From positions 21,012,500-21,076,499 of the forward strand of contig JAMKCF010000008.1 in the NCBI GenBank assembly GCA_023634235.1: 64,000 bases of DNA, given 5' to 3'. Below the pieces are notes generated by a model that did no database searches, was not told the DNA's origin, and saw only the letters and a list, made by a program, of their open reading frames with translations. A program made the translations under genes and the position numbers. This document shows, one piece after another, positions 34,350 to 45,531 of this stretch. The stretch is from Pisaster brevispinus (lineage: Eukaryota > Echinodermata > Asteroidea > Forcipulatida > Asteriidae). Within the stretch, counting starts at the first letter, position 1. Every line of letters begins with the position of its first letter.

Positions 34350-36184
34350 CTAAAGGAAGTGGAAAATTGCAGACCAGGAAACTTAAATTTCTTGATGCTG
34401 TATAACTGAAGTTTTAACATGCAGTTTGGATTAAAAAGGGGAAACAAAGAACAAGTTTTGCAATTGGCTTGATTCTGTAGAACTGAAATTATAACATGCA
34501 CCTTTGATTAAAAGGGAAAATTATTTTGTTTGAAATTTTTTAGATCATCTCAACCAAATGTCCATATCATTGCTTTTGTGACCTTTTGCGCTAGTGCTCT
34601 ACACTCTCTCTTTATTTTCAAATTTTGTGCTAGCAGTTTGCTCGATTGTCATGGCGATGCAAACAGTGATGAATCAATTTGTTTACACCCATTTCCCTTG
34701 AAACACAGATGCAAAGTGCTACCCAAACTAAATAAGTATTATTAACAAAGTGAAAAACCTCAATTGTATGAACTTTCGTAGAACAAAGATGTGACATCAG
34801 GAAATGATATGCCACAACATATGTAACTATAATCAATCAATGAATCAATTCATGAAAAACCTATCCACATAATTTCAGATGTTCATATGTTAACAGCTTA
34901 ATAAGCAACAATTGTGGGAAATGAGAAATGAATAGTGACCATCTTGCTCATGAAAAATTGGGGACAAATACAACTTTTTTCATCATTTTTCTGTAAACAT
35001 AGGATCTAAGTTGCCTTTAGAAAATAAATATTCTTGATTAAAAAACCTTGGCTTGATGTACATGTTGATTATGATTGAAATGCTTAAAGCCAAGTAAAAG
35101 TAAAAAACATACCTGCTGGAGATGGAATGGAAAGTCAAATACTGTCGGTTCTGCATGGGCTCTTAGTCACATTGTTAAACCGGGTCCTACTAAATACCAT
35201 CAACATGAATTACACCGTCTACACACCGTCAACACGCAGTCAACATATCCAAAAAACGTTATAATTCAGCAGAAGCAGTATTGGAACCTTAAATACTGGT
35301 CAATTCAACATTTGGCTTAACAACAGGAGGTTAAATGTCTAAAATTTGCCATTTTCAGTTCACAAAAAACTCTCCTAATGAGCAGCTCTACGAAATCAGC
35401 AGCTATTTTGCCTCGGAGGAGGGCGGACCATACCATTACACTAAAGGGACACTAATATCACACAACACACCGATACAGGGCAGTCGTTACGTGTGAATCT
35501 GGCAAAAGGATACCCGGGGCAAGAAATAAAATAATACGCAGGCCGTGAGGGGCCCCAGAAGATCAGGACTTAGGGCCTACATTTGAACGATGAAGTTAGG
35601 CATTTTGAATAACTACAAAATCTCCTGCCACACACAGTGTGGTTCACACGCATACACGACGGTCAATGCTGGAGACTCACTGATTGTGTACGCGTTCACT
35701 TTAATTACAAAAAGTAATATGTTTAATTCCTAAGATAAATAAATAGATCAATATTAATAATAATAAAATAAATTAATGCCCCACTGTAAAGTATATTACG
35801 TTAGGCTAGTAGTACTTAGTTTTCATGTCATGATTTTAACTTAAGTGAGGCCATGAATGATCATGATGAATCAGCTGATGAATGATCTGACATGTCTGAT
35901 GCTAACCATGGATTTCCTTCCTCCATGTGCTAACGTACGGGGTACGAATAAGATCATGATAAGATGTATCCGACCTCCACTTTTTCACCCTTTTTCCAAA
36001 CGTAATCTTTTTTTGCACAGGTAAGATTACATATAAGGTATTACGAGTGAAAACGTGGCAGTCAGTTACAACATCTTTTCTGTCATTCTCAAAAATATGT
36101 CATTTGTTTTCTAATTTTACAGGCACGTGTCATCCCATGAGGCATGACTGAGGCATGACAGCTACTTTGCGACATGTATACTGA
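34350..36184. other. No recognisable gene; CTR9 N-terminal exons absent
   Basis: AT-rich sequence with only short, unsupported ORFs. I looked on the minus strand for the conserved N-terminal CTR9 motifs and found none. It could contain the promoter of the plus-strand gene that follows, but no specific element is evident. Confidence 0.5.
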
Positions 36185-37218
36185 ATGGCAAACTTAAGGA
36201 AAAGACCTCGAATCAACTATCGTGAACTTGCAAGTGGCCATCACTTCGATACAACAGTGTAAAACCTGAGTCGTGGTCATCTTCGATTTGTACCCTCTTA
36301 TTGACTCAAAATTAGAAGACCGCATCTTAAAAGTATACGTTCACTACACTGGTTGGCAAAAGAAGTACGAAGAATGGAGGGATGCTGCTGATGTTATAGA
36401 CATTCCTGCAGAGTTCCTTTCTTCTGATGAGGCAGCAAAAAAACTGTTCTACAAAAATCTCCAATTTGTTATTAAGGAGCTGCTACATGGTCAACGAAAG
36501 GTAAACAGTTTCGTTGAACTTCGTTTGCTGTCGTAAAAGACATCTACGAGGACTTAAGTCGGTTCGCGCAACCCCATCCATCGAAAAAAGAAACTGTTAT
36601 TGTGAACAACTTTCAGGACTTTAGTCAAGTTCTAGGGTACCAGCAGGGCTCGAATTTGACACTGGACCGCAGGCCCGAGGCCAGTGATTTTAGTGTCGGG
36701 CCAGTAAACTTATGACTGTACAAGTCCGGAGGTCTTGTGTTTTTTAATAATAACACGTCACTGTATTTTTAAATTAAACTGATCAATTGAGTATTGAAGT
36801 ATTACCCACAAGAAAAACTTGATAATTCTTCTCTTAGTGCTTGGTACAAAAAACAACTCAAATGTGAAACTGTGTAGAGTGTTCTTTTCATTTTGACTCC
36901 GGTCTTGTAACAAATGTTCTGGTCCAGTAAAAGTTTTGAGCTACAAGCCCAGGGGTCTTGTGGATTTTTTCCCCAAATTCGAGCCCTGACCAGTGGTACT
37001 ACCGTATGTTTAATAAGGCCGGGGACTTTTCCTACATCAGGGAAGGGACATCGTCATTCCATCTTGTTGAACGGAAACCCCTTGAAGAGTATTCTGTTCA
37101 AGAAACTCCACACTTCAAGCACCAAGGATTTTCACTTCTCCTGAAATTTCAACGCCAGCTTGGCAACAAGAAGGACTTCCAAAACTTTGTTTCAAACATC
37201 AATGTTCAAAATGAGTGA
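36185..37218 (+). pseudogene. Chromo-barrel/Tudor-knot-like intronless gene, frameshifted and MITE-interrupted
   Basis: ATG at 36185 starts MANLRKRPRINYRELASGHH and stops at 36260. After a shift the frame continues IFDLYPLIDSKLEDRILKVY, VHYTGWQKKYEEWRDAADVI, DIP, with KVYVHYTGWQKKYEEWRD resembling the chromo-barrel/Tudor-knot core (HYxGWxxxxDEW) of MRG/MSL3-type proteins. A second shift near 36515 leads to DIYEDLSRFAQPHPSKK and NNFQDFSQVLGYQ. A MITE then intervenes (36644-36988), and the same frame resumes WYYRMFNKAGDFSYIREGTS to VSNINVQNE and a TGA at 37216. A possible poly(A) signal AATAAA lies near 37644. The exact family and function are unknown; a retro-copied or lineage-specific gene is likely because there are no introns. 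Confidence 0.7.
36644..36988. mobile_element. MITE M1, full-length copy with 5-bp target duplication
   Basis: 345 bp with terminal inverted repeats CAGGGCTCGAATTT...AAATTCGAGCCCTG, flanked by the direct repeat ACCAG (36639-36643 and 36989-36993). Removing the element and one ACCAG rejoins the host frame as GYQ-WYY, proving the insertion is exact. It has no transposase, so it is a non-autonomous DNA transposon. The superfamily is undetermined: a 5-bp TSD does not fit hAT despite the CAGGG start. Confidence 0.95.
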
Positions 37219-38611
37219 CTCCTATAAAGCTTAACTCCTATTGATGTGTAAGTGTAACTTTCACCATGGTCAAGTTGAGCACTGTATGGATTGAGACAGT
37301 AACTGCTCTTGCCTGAGTTGTTTTGCTTGTGCAAGGGCTACCACAGGCTAGTTCAGAATATACACATGTTGTAAATCTTGAGGTAAACAACTTCCATCAA
37401 GGGTCACAGTTTAATATGATTCAAAGGTTTACTTATGCATACACTTGCCATTGTGGAACTCTTGTAAAGTTGTAATGAAGTTACATGTATTTCTGTATCT
37501 ACCAAACAAGTTGCTATTATGGTTTTTAAAATTGTCAGAAATGTTTCACTCAGCTAACATGCCAAAGCCTCAGTATGTTCTATACTTTAGTAAATTGATA
37601 TTATGTTTTGTAGCTGTTATATATTTTCATTGTTGTGTATTTAATAAAATGTACTTTGCCAGCCTTGAAACACAAGCAACTTACATTGTGTGTAGTTTTG
37701 TTTATTGGAGTTAGACCTTGTAATTTACCCGTCTGCCAAAATGGACTCGTCCGTTTTGACCACAAGGGCATGGTCTACACACATGGGCTATATGCATAAC
37801 ACATGAATGTGTGTTGACATCGTTCAGTGGATGCGTGGTGTAGTCAGAAGGTCACGCACACACACAACTGATTATTTGAGACTGACTGCAATGAAACTTT
37901 TCCATATGTAGAACAAAATGTTTACATTAATGATTCTGTTCATATAAGTTTTTCCAGTTAAACCTTCCGATAAAAAAAAGTGCATGAATTTACCATTTTA
38001 GAAACATGCGTTGGAGTTTTAGAGTTGACACTGCGGAAGTTTGGACACAGATGTTTAATAGCAACGGCTGTTTTGAAGCTGTGAAATAACTTTTCATTGG
38101 TCTGAATTTCAACTAAAAAATGACGTTGGAAAAACTTGTCCAATCAGAAAAATTGTTAGAGCAGTGTTTTGGTCAGGATGTACACTTCCCAAATCCGTTT
38201 TGAACTAAGCAATTAGCCGTCGGGTTGCTGAAATAAGTTAACATAAGAGCCCTCATGTGGCTAGATTAGGTAGACTTTAGGAATTTCTCCATACAAAATT
38301 GACCAAGACTGGACGTAAAACCCTCAAAATGACGTGGCAAAATGTTTTCTGAATGTAAAATAAATATGACATGACGAAGGAGTAGATATTCAAGACTATT
38401 TTACCGTTTTGAACTAGTTTGTACGATAAAGGGTTCCAGAGATATGATTGCATTTATCCACCAAACTTGTGTTTTCCAGTAAATTTGTACCCGTAACGAA
38501 TGCGCGCGCGAACCGGCGAATGTATTCAACAGAAAGTTTACATGACAAATTCATATGTCAGCCTGAAATTCCCCTAAAATAAACATTCACGAAAAATAGA
38601 TAGATACTTAC
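37219..38611. other. Probable 3' UTR then intergenic sequence
   Basis: The first ~430 bp look like 3' UTR of the preceding gene (AT-rich, AATAAA near 37644). Beyond that, no exon-like sequence with family resemblance was found, including any second THAP exon. Confidence 0.4.
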
Positions 38612-38679
38612 AGATGGTATGTCTTTCCACATCCACGGGAGTATCTGTTAGTGCAGTTTAATGCCGCACAAGTAGGCAT
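38612..38679 (-). CDS. THAP-domain first coding exon (candidate)
   Basis: On the minus strand AGCAAAATG begins MPTCAALNCTNRYSRGCGKT then YHL, with donor CATCT|GTAAGTA. The Cys-x4-Cys near the start, the NR dipeptide and the K..(S/T)(F/Y)H ending match the N-terminus of the THAP zinc-binding C2CH domain (as in THAP1: C-x4-C-x-NR...SFH). THAP proteins are DNA-binding factors, often related to P-element transposases. The exon carrying the second half (Cys-x2-His) was not located to the left, so this may be a fragment or have a distant next exon. Confidence 0.6.
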
Positions 38680-39581
38680 TTTGCTAAATAATTTCGGCTA
38701 AAGACAGGATTATCTGCACAGATGTGCATGCCCCACGCTGTTTGTGTGGTTGTTACGGGTGTTTCAAAATGGCGTCTACTGAGCTGCGGTGACTTCAATA
38801 AGAAAATTAAAACACATGCAGTACAGGGAGGTGAAAAAACTCTCATTTGGCTACTTTCTGTCGGTGAATCCCTTATTTTATCCGAACGAAAACTGAAAAA
38901 CTGGTTATAAATTAACAATTTTTATTTGAGAATATTGACATTCTATAGCTATAAAATCATTCCAAAACTTTAAACAAAGAAAACAACATTGGTGAATGCT
39001 AGAAAATGAGCCAGAGACAATATGCGTATGCGGATGTCTTCTTGTTATGTAGGGCCTACTTGATTGATAGGCTTTAAATAATACTAAAACATATTTTGAA
39101 AAGAATTTGTAGCCTACTCTTCGTTTTGAGTTAAAGTGTAAGTTAAAGCCCAGAGTCTTGAAGACTGTTACACTGGGCACACCAAACTTTTGAGCTGTCT
39201 AATTTGGTCCTCTAATCAGTGGTTAATTACGCACAGTTATAACAACCCCATTTTCCATCTATACGGTATCCCATGAAAACTCGAACGTTGACGATCACCA
39301 CATGGTAAATCTGTTCGTAAAACACCTGGATTTTATATCCCTCTATAAAACATTTTTACTTTCAAGTGTTGGTTTTCCCATTTTTTCTATTAACAACCCT
39401 CCAGCCAACCCGTTCACTCTTTTATCTTCATAGGACCTACACCTCTTCTTACCTATTAGTCCAGGGGCTTAATGAAAAAATCGTGACACGCCGGATTAAA
39501 GCACCAAACTTTGCACACTTGTTTTAGGGGTCCCATAGAAGCATAATTATTAGATAGGGGGGTTCCTGGTCTGTCATCTCC
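38680..39581. other. No gene seen
   Basis: AT-rich intergenic sequence. Near 39200 a fragment (TTTGGTCCTCTAATCAGTGG) resembles the repeat cluster at 52.0-52.9 kb. Confidence 0.4.
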
Positions 39582-39830
39582 GAGCCCAAATTCATGGCTC
39601 TGCTTACCGCCGAACTCTGCGCTTACAATCACCATTCTCCGCTTACTCTGCAGGCACCGAATTTCTCCGCTAGCTGTGTAAGCCAAGAATGTCTTGAAAT
39701 GTGGAGTACGCACGCGCACAAGCAAAATTCTCTGCTAACCCGTGAAATATGCTTGACGTAAGCAAAGAACTCCCTGCTTCCATAAGCGCCGATTCTTTGC
39801 TTATGGTAAGCAGAGCCATGAAATTGGGCC
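39582..39830. mobile_element. MITE M5-related element, ~249 bp
   Basis: Ends GAGCCCAAATTCATGGCTCT...AGAGCCATGAAATTGGGCC form an inverted repeat of about 26 bp related to M5 (GGGCCCAATTTCATAGAGCTG). The interior is rich in TGCTTA/TAAGCA. No ORF. Target duplication not clear. Confidence 0.85.
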
Positions 39831-40240
39831 AGGTCAGTAAACTAAAGGGATCAACTTTTTCCACATATAGCTTTGCCAGTGAGTGTCTGAAATAGAAGCT
39901 ATATGGTCATTTGTTATCAGTTTTAATGATTTGCGGAAGCAGCCCTCTATTGGTGAAAAATTGACAGGCAGTATTATAATACCACATGAACTTTGACGTC
40001 ATTCTGACCTTGATCTAGGTCACCCAAACCGGGCTTCCGTTTCTCTGTCCCTATACCAACCTCCCACCCCCATTCTCTGCTTCGTAACCACTGTTTAACC
40101 TGACCATCGGCTCCAAGTTTGTCAAAAACACGACCTCACCTTGCCTACTATTCTACACAATCAGCAGACTTCAACCCGTGGCAGTGTCACAACACATGCG
40201 CAGGCGCATGGCATCATGTTGGTCGATGGTCCGTTAGACG

Positions 40241-40655
40241 TGGCGTGTCGTTGCCGAGCGGATAAGAGCACCGGACTCAAGCTCTGGTGTTTCCGACTCA
40301 GCAGGGTGTGGGTTCGAGTCCCGGTCGCGACACTTGTGTCCTTAAGCAAGACACTTAACCATTATTGCTTCGTCCTTCGGATGGGACGTAAAGCCGTTGG
40401 CCCCGTGTGTTGTGTAATGCACGTAAAAGAACCCAGTACACTTATCGAAAAGAGAAGGGGTTCGCCCCGGTATTCCTGGTTTGATTGGCTGCATATTGCA
40501 CCACAGCACCTTGTAAACCATTACATGGTGCTATGTAAAAGAGTAGGTATCATACTTCAAATGAAGCCCCACATACCTTGCAGGAAATTAATGTTGAAGC
40601 GCCTTGAGCGTCACTGAGTGACGGATATGAGCGCTGTATAAGCCATTATTATTAG
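40241..40655 (+). repeat. tRNA-Leu-derived SINE (best-preserved copy)
   Basis: The 5' head resembles a tRNA with a long variable arm: GTTGCCGAGCGGATAAGAGC (A box), CTCAAGCTCTGGTG, then GGGTTCGAGTCCC (B box). This is class II, leucine-like, with a CAAG-containing anticodon region. The body contains TTAAGCAAGACACTTAACCA and GAAGGGGTTCGCCCCGG, and the tail GCGCCTTGAGCGTCACTGAG, GATATGAGCGCTGTATAAG ends in (ATT)n. The apparent 158-residue ORF across it is a by-product. Confidence 0.9.
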
Positions 40656-41359
40656 ATGTCGAGTACTTACACGCTTGCAAACCACAAACGATCATTGCAA
40701 CTCTATCGTGCTTACTGCAAAAACATCATACTAAAACGGCTCAGGACTTTATTGTTGCAACTAGAGACACGGGAAGGAGGCTGGACGAGCACCACCAGAA
40801 CACACCAACAACAAAAAACACCACGATGACGTCACAAATTATAAAACAATCTCCTGTACTATTTTTAATCCTCCAGCACACAATACACAATACACAGCAA
40901 TGACTTATTATTAATGGCAATACAACAATATCTAAAAACAAATAATTATGCATGGATAAAATATCCTCAGCAAAAACTTATTACAAGTTGGCTCTAAAAA
41001 TCATGGATGAACTACTACATTAAAAAAATAGTTTTCGGCCTGACGTTTTGACCTCAGCAGAGTCTTTCTCGAAGGCTAAATGACAAGACTACAAACATAA
41101 ACAGGTAACAACATAACAATACAGGTGTAAAAAAAGCAGTCGAGTGGACATAGATGTTAGAAATGAAAGCAAACAGAGAGGTAGGCAGGATGAACAGAGA
41201 GGAGGAAAACAAAAGGGGGTTGGGGGAGGGGCTGGTTTGACCACAAAAGGTAAGGAAAACAAAGGACAAAATAAATGATTTGAAGAGGGAGAGAAAACTT
41301 TTTAAGGCTTTGCATGTGTGAAGTATAAATATACATGTATGTTCGGTTTGCGGTAACAC

Positions 41360-42370
41360 CATGTGTATATGTACTAGCTATCTAGATTTGTTCTTAAAGA
41401 ACTAGGTCTTGCTTTTTATTCTACTGCCGTGGAGAAGATTTTGGAAATCGGGAGACTACTTCAGGAGACTACTTAGTTCTCAAAAGAACTGTCCAGCTTA
41501 TTAGCTACTACCCAGGCGGAGGGTAGGAAATCGGCCGGGACTACTACTTTAGCTTGATAGTGGATCGGATCAAGGGGACTTCTCGTTATTAATTTTACTG
41601 CCGCGGAGTGAGTTCTTATTTGGTCTCAACGTTTCGACTAGCTTGCTCTAATCATCGTCATCGCAGTTGAGACCAAATAAGAACTCACTTCGCGGCAGTG
41701 AAGCTAATAACGAGAAGTCCCCTTGATCCGATCCACTATCAAGCTAAAGTGGTAGTCCCGGCCTATTTCCTACCCTCCGCCCGGGTAGTAGCTAATAAGC
41801 TGGACAGTTCTTTTGAGAGCTAAGTAGTCTCTTGTAGAACTAGGTCTTGCTTTTTATTCTACTGCCGCGGAGTAGATTTTAGAAATCGGGAGACTACTTC
41901 GGGAGACTACTTAGTTCTCAAAAGAACTGTCCAGCTTATTAGCTACTACCTGGGCAGAGGGTAGGAAATCGGCCGGGACTACTACTTTAGCTTGATAGTG
42001 GATCGGATCAAGGGGACTTTTCGTTATTAACTTCACTGCCGCGGAGTGAGTTCTTATTTGGTCTCAACGGCGATGACGATGACTAGAGATAGCTAGTCGA
42101 AACGTTGAGACCAAATAAGAACTCACTCCGCGGCAGTAAAGTTAATAACAAGAAGTCCCCTTGATCCGATCCACTATTAAGCTAAAGTAGTAGTCCCGGC
42201 CGATTTCCTACCCTCCGCCCAGGTAGTAGCTAATAAGCTGGACAGTTCATTTGAGAACTAAGTAGTCTCCTGAAGTAGTCTCCCGATTTCCAAAATCTAC
42301 TCCGCGGCAGTAGAATAAAAAGCAAGACCTAGTTCTACAAGAACAAATCTACATAGATAGTAGATATACA
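41360..42370. repeat. Double foldback (inverted repeat) element
   Basis: A ~290-bp arm (TAGATTTGTTCTTAAAGAAC ... AGCTTGCTCTAATCATCGTC) is followed by an inverted partial copy (about 41664-41830), a direct partial copy (about 41838-42075) and a full inverted copy (about 42085-42370). At the turn lies the self-complementary GACTAG...CTAGTC next to GAAACGTTGAGACC. The structure could form very long hairpins. No coding sequence seen. Confidence 0.88.
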
Positions 42371-42558
42371 CATGGTGTTACTGCAAACTGAATATACAGG
42401 GAGAGAAAAGTAATTGATTAGTGAATGAGGCAGACTGGAGAGGAGAATCTGTGATAAAAAGGAGATAGCAAAGACAAAAAGTTATTAGACATTTCCTTCT
42501 TGGATGATTTAGACCATGGGGTTGAATGGTCTGGAGACGCATTATCCATAGCTTCTCC

Positions 42559-42723
42559 CTACTCAGACGAACAGTCTCTGTGGTTTCCTAGTGCCTCATA
42601 AAGCCCTGTAATTATGACAGAAATGGAGTGATTAGGAACATTGAAGTGACGTCCCACACGGGTGTATCCAGCTAGTGGATGTTGACTCTGGATCTGGCCA
42701 GGATTTATTCTCTCTGTAAACAC
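42559..42723 (-). other. Exon-like segment VFTERINP, block A
   Basis: Strong acceptor (TTTTTTTGCAG) followed by VFTERINPGQIQSQHPLAGY, TRVGRHFNVPNHSI, then a stop at 42559-42561. The block B counterpart keeps most residues (VFTERINPSQIHSQHPKAGY). It lies downstream of the CUB-gene stop, so it may be a 3' UTR exon, an alternative last exon or part of a repeat. Function unknown. Confidence 0.35.
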
Positions 42724-43224
42724 CTGCAAAAAAACTGTTGAGAGTTGTGCAGGCAGAAAATAAAACACATACATGTACAATTAATTATCTTATACAATGC
42801 AAGTATGTCAATAAAATGTCAATACAAATGAAGGCAACTCCTAAATATTCTGTCTCTAGCAAATAATTATCATCTAAAAAAAGCAAATGCATGAGTGCGT
42901 GATCGTAGAACATAGAATATAAAGCATGACACTGGATGGGCAAGAAGGCATAAGTTACCTAACACACAGGGCCCACTAATCATCATCATTCACACAACAA
43001 ACTCACAAACCTATGCCTCCAAGTTGAATCCCACCAGCCAAACCGCAGACAACACCCCCATGCATTCCATTTAAAGTATTACACATAATTATTATTATTA
43101 TTATTAACAATAATATTACAATATGAACCTGGTCGGACGACAAGCAGATAATAAATTATACAGAAATAAACACATTCAGTTTATACATAGAAAAAAGCTG
43201 CCGTCCAACCACCCTGATGTCCGA

Positions 43225-43368
43225 CACTTTACAGGAAAATGTCTCCTTCTCTCAGGCTCTCTGCAATCTTGGAAACACTCGTCGTCGTCAGTTTGGGATT
43301 TTCGATGACTTCACTCCCCTCCGAGATCCAAGTGAAAGTGTTTGCATCCCCACAGAAGACAGACGCTT
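43225..43368 (-). pseudogene. CUB gene C-terminal exon, block A (shortened)
   Basis: After acceptor GTGTTCAG it reads KRLSSVGMQTLSLGSRRGVK then SSKIPN and a stop. Relative to block B it has a 21-nt deletion at its start (loss of IQDVIPK) and an early stop. No domain recognised; Ser/Lys-rich tail. Confidence 0.5.
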
Positions 43369-44382
43369 CTGAACACACAAAAAAAAGAAAAGATTTCACT
43401 ATGTCAGTGGAGCCAGGTTGCGATTAAATTTTTTGAGTAGTGCAATAAGTGAGCGCAAACAAAAATTAAGTGAAATACGACCTTATCGCGTGCAGCAAAT
43501 TGTGTGCTTGCTATAGTGTGTTAGATATGAACTTTCGACCTATCAAGTTACGACCCTGTGTTTTTGTATAACTTTAATGCACGTTTGCCTAAAACATGGC
43601 TAAAAGCCACTCTTGGTAACAGGTTACGTACAAGATGAGAATAACTCAGGGAACTAAAGGTAGGAATTGCATCTGAAATCAGTTTAGATTGTAGGATGGA
43701 GAAATTTGTTGAAGTTAAAGGCAAGGAGCTACAAAGACATGTACATGGAATAAAGCTGTTGGAGTGGGTTTTTATTGTACATCTCAGCCAAGCAAGATTA
43801 ACAAGCAGAAAGCCTAGTTTAACAATCAAACATCCTGATAGGAGAAACCAGGTCGGACACACTGGTAGCATGTTTACCTTAATGATAGACGAAAAATACC
43901 TGAATATCACAGGGATGATAAACAGTTAGATACAGTTAGGTACCAGGTGTAACAACCTAATTAAGTAGGACGTTATGGCTGATAATCTATTTCTGCTCAG
44001 TTATTTTATACTGCGCGCATATCATTTTTTTTCCATTTTTTTTGTGTGCTAATAGGCTAATAAAGGTCCAATCTCATGTACAGCTGCTTACCTTAAAACT
44101 ACAGTAAACCCCTTAAAAATACACTTCATAACTACACACTGTGTTATTTTAAATAATGTGACAACATTACCTGAGCAAATGAAAGGCTTATTTCACAGGA
44201 TAAGTTTCATTTTCCCCCAGTTATCATCACAGTGATCTATAGTGATACCAGATAAGGCCCATCAATAGTTAAGAGGCAGTGATTTTTGTTGAACATTTGG
44301 AGTCAGATAAGCCGCGTCATGCATGAAGGAAAATAATGTACGTTAACTGCATACACAGATTAACACCCATTTCTCAACAAAC

Positions 44383-44554
44383 CTGGAGAGTCAGGGACCC
44401 ATGGCAACACTGTATGATCAGCTGAGTATCCTGGGAAATAGTTCGTTTCATCAGAGACAAACTCCAGCAGGACTTCACTCCCGATGGATGACCGGTCCAT
44501 AGGGCCAAGCTGGCTGCACAGGTTGACGTTCTGGCCTGTCGTCAAATCACTCGG
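44383..44554 (-). pseudogene. CUB domain C-half exon, block A
   Basis: 172 nt, acceptor GAATTACAG, donor CTCCAG|GTTTGTTG. It reads PSDLTTGQNVNLCSQLGPMD, RSSIGSEVLLEFVSDETNYF, PGYSADHTVLPWVPDSP. The pattern C(G/S)...S....(L/V)x(F/L)xFxSDxxxxxxG(F/Y)xAxY is the second half of a CUB domain. CUB proteins are mostly secreted or extracellular and bind proteins or glycans. The frame is intact in this exon. Confidence 0.78.
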
Positions 44555-44905
44555 CTGTAATTCAGACAATAAAATCAAGAATTGTCAAAAATACATCTGA
44601 AGGTCTTTTAAAAAAACATTTTTTTAGAAGTGGGGGAAAAAAGGAAAATTGTTTCACCATTAGTGGATTTGCCAAATAAATATTTGCATTTTTTATGATT
44701 AAAAATATAAGATCTTTCAGCATTGTGATGTCTCTAAAACAAATTGATTGAAAATTGCTTTATGAACAAAAAAAGTGTAGGCAGGTTATTGAAGATTGAT
44801 CTCTTGAACCTAAGCATGAACAAAGATTCAGCCAATAAATTTCAATGGGAAATAATTGGAAAATATTTCAAAAGTTGTTGAAATGTTGAGGAGTTACATT
44901 CTGAC

Positions 44906-44992
44906 CTTGAAGTAGTCAGTTGTGAAGCTTCCCACCATGGAAGTTGACAGACTGGAAGGCTCCTCAGTCAGTGGTCAGGACCTTGCTGCACT
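44906..44992 (-). pseudogene. CUB domain N-half exon, block A (internally deleted)
   Basis: Acceptor AAATTTCAG; reads CSKVLTTD, TGA, GAFQSVNFHG, then after a shift GSFTTDYFK at donor AAG|GTCAGA. Compared with block B, about 115 bp encoding the central CUB strand region (YPPDAKCQW...) is missing. The TGA is shared with block B. Confidence 0.7.
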
Positions 44993-45369
44993 CTGAAATT
45001 TACATAAGCGGGAAAGGTTAGCAGACATTAACTTGTTATTAGCACTTTTCTAGAAAATGTTGGTTGACATTTTGTGGATGTCAGATACCATCAAGAGGGA
45101 ATGAAAGTACTCTTCCAAAAGCCAATAGAATTACTAAGAGAAGATTTATTTCCAGTTTACATCATTGGAACTCTAGGTGGCAGCAAACATACTGTGATAT
45201 CTTCTACTGTTGACAGTACTGAGCATGCACACATCTTTATGACATTGAATGACCTGGTAAGTCTACTGACCCATGCCTCAGAGAATGCTCCGCTCTGTGC
45301 AAAAAAATCAAAAGGCTGTACACTCAAATATATAACAAATGACATTAACAGTAACTTGATGAAAAGTAC

Positions 45370-45501
45370 CTCAAATAATGTCGCTCTCAGTCAGCATCGG
45401 GTATCACAGGCCCAGGAATGTCAAGAAGCGCAAAATCTGGTGGAGGAGTAAAGAGGATCTGACAGCCGCAGTCTGCTTGGAGGAGAGGAAGTGTAGGCAG
45501 G
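45370..45501 (-). pseudogene. Second CUB N-half exon, block A
   Basis: Reads LPTLPLLQADCGCQILFTPP, then PVIPDAD, TGA, ERHY at donor GAG|GTACTTTTC. The block B copy has Cys where this has TGA (PDADCEKHYFE). It ends, or has been cut off, right beside the minisatellite. Confidence 0.65.
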
Positions 45502-45531
45502 CTTTTGGTTGAACTAGAAACTAAAAACTGA

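Larger units (their letters stand above)
40960..45501. repeat. Segmental duplicate block A (CUB gene copy plus flanking repeats)
   Basis: Starting from CTCAGCAAAAACTTATTACA, block A is colinear with block B (54560-60232): a CTGACGTTT-GACC repeat, the foldback, the VFTERINP segment, the C-terminal exon and the CUB exons. Divergence is obvious (many substitutions, indels), so this duplication is much older than the CTR9 array. Confidence 0.88.

Noticed and set aside
40141..40617. 158-residue plus-strand ORF
   Set aside because: It lies across a tRNA-Leu-derived SINE with clear A and B boxes; the reading is accidental.
40960..41110. Penelope-like element terminus (CTGACGTTTTGACC, AGAGTCTTTCTCGAAGG)
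   Set aside because: The motif reminds me of such elements, but no Penelope RT or GIY-YIG sequence is in the window, so I left it as an unclassified repeat.
41640..42110. Hammerhead ribozyme at the foldback turns (GACTAG...CTAGTCGAAACG)
   Set aside because: There is a stem and a GAAAC, but the CUGAUGA core is not present and the stem register is off by two bases, so the catalytic consensus is not met.
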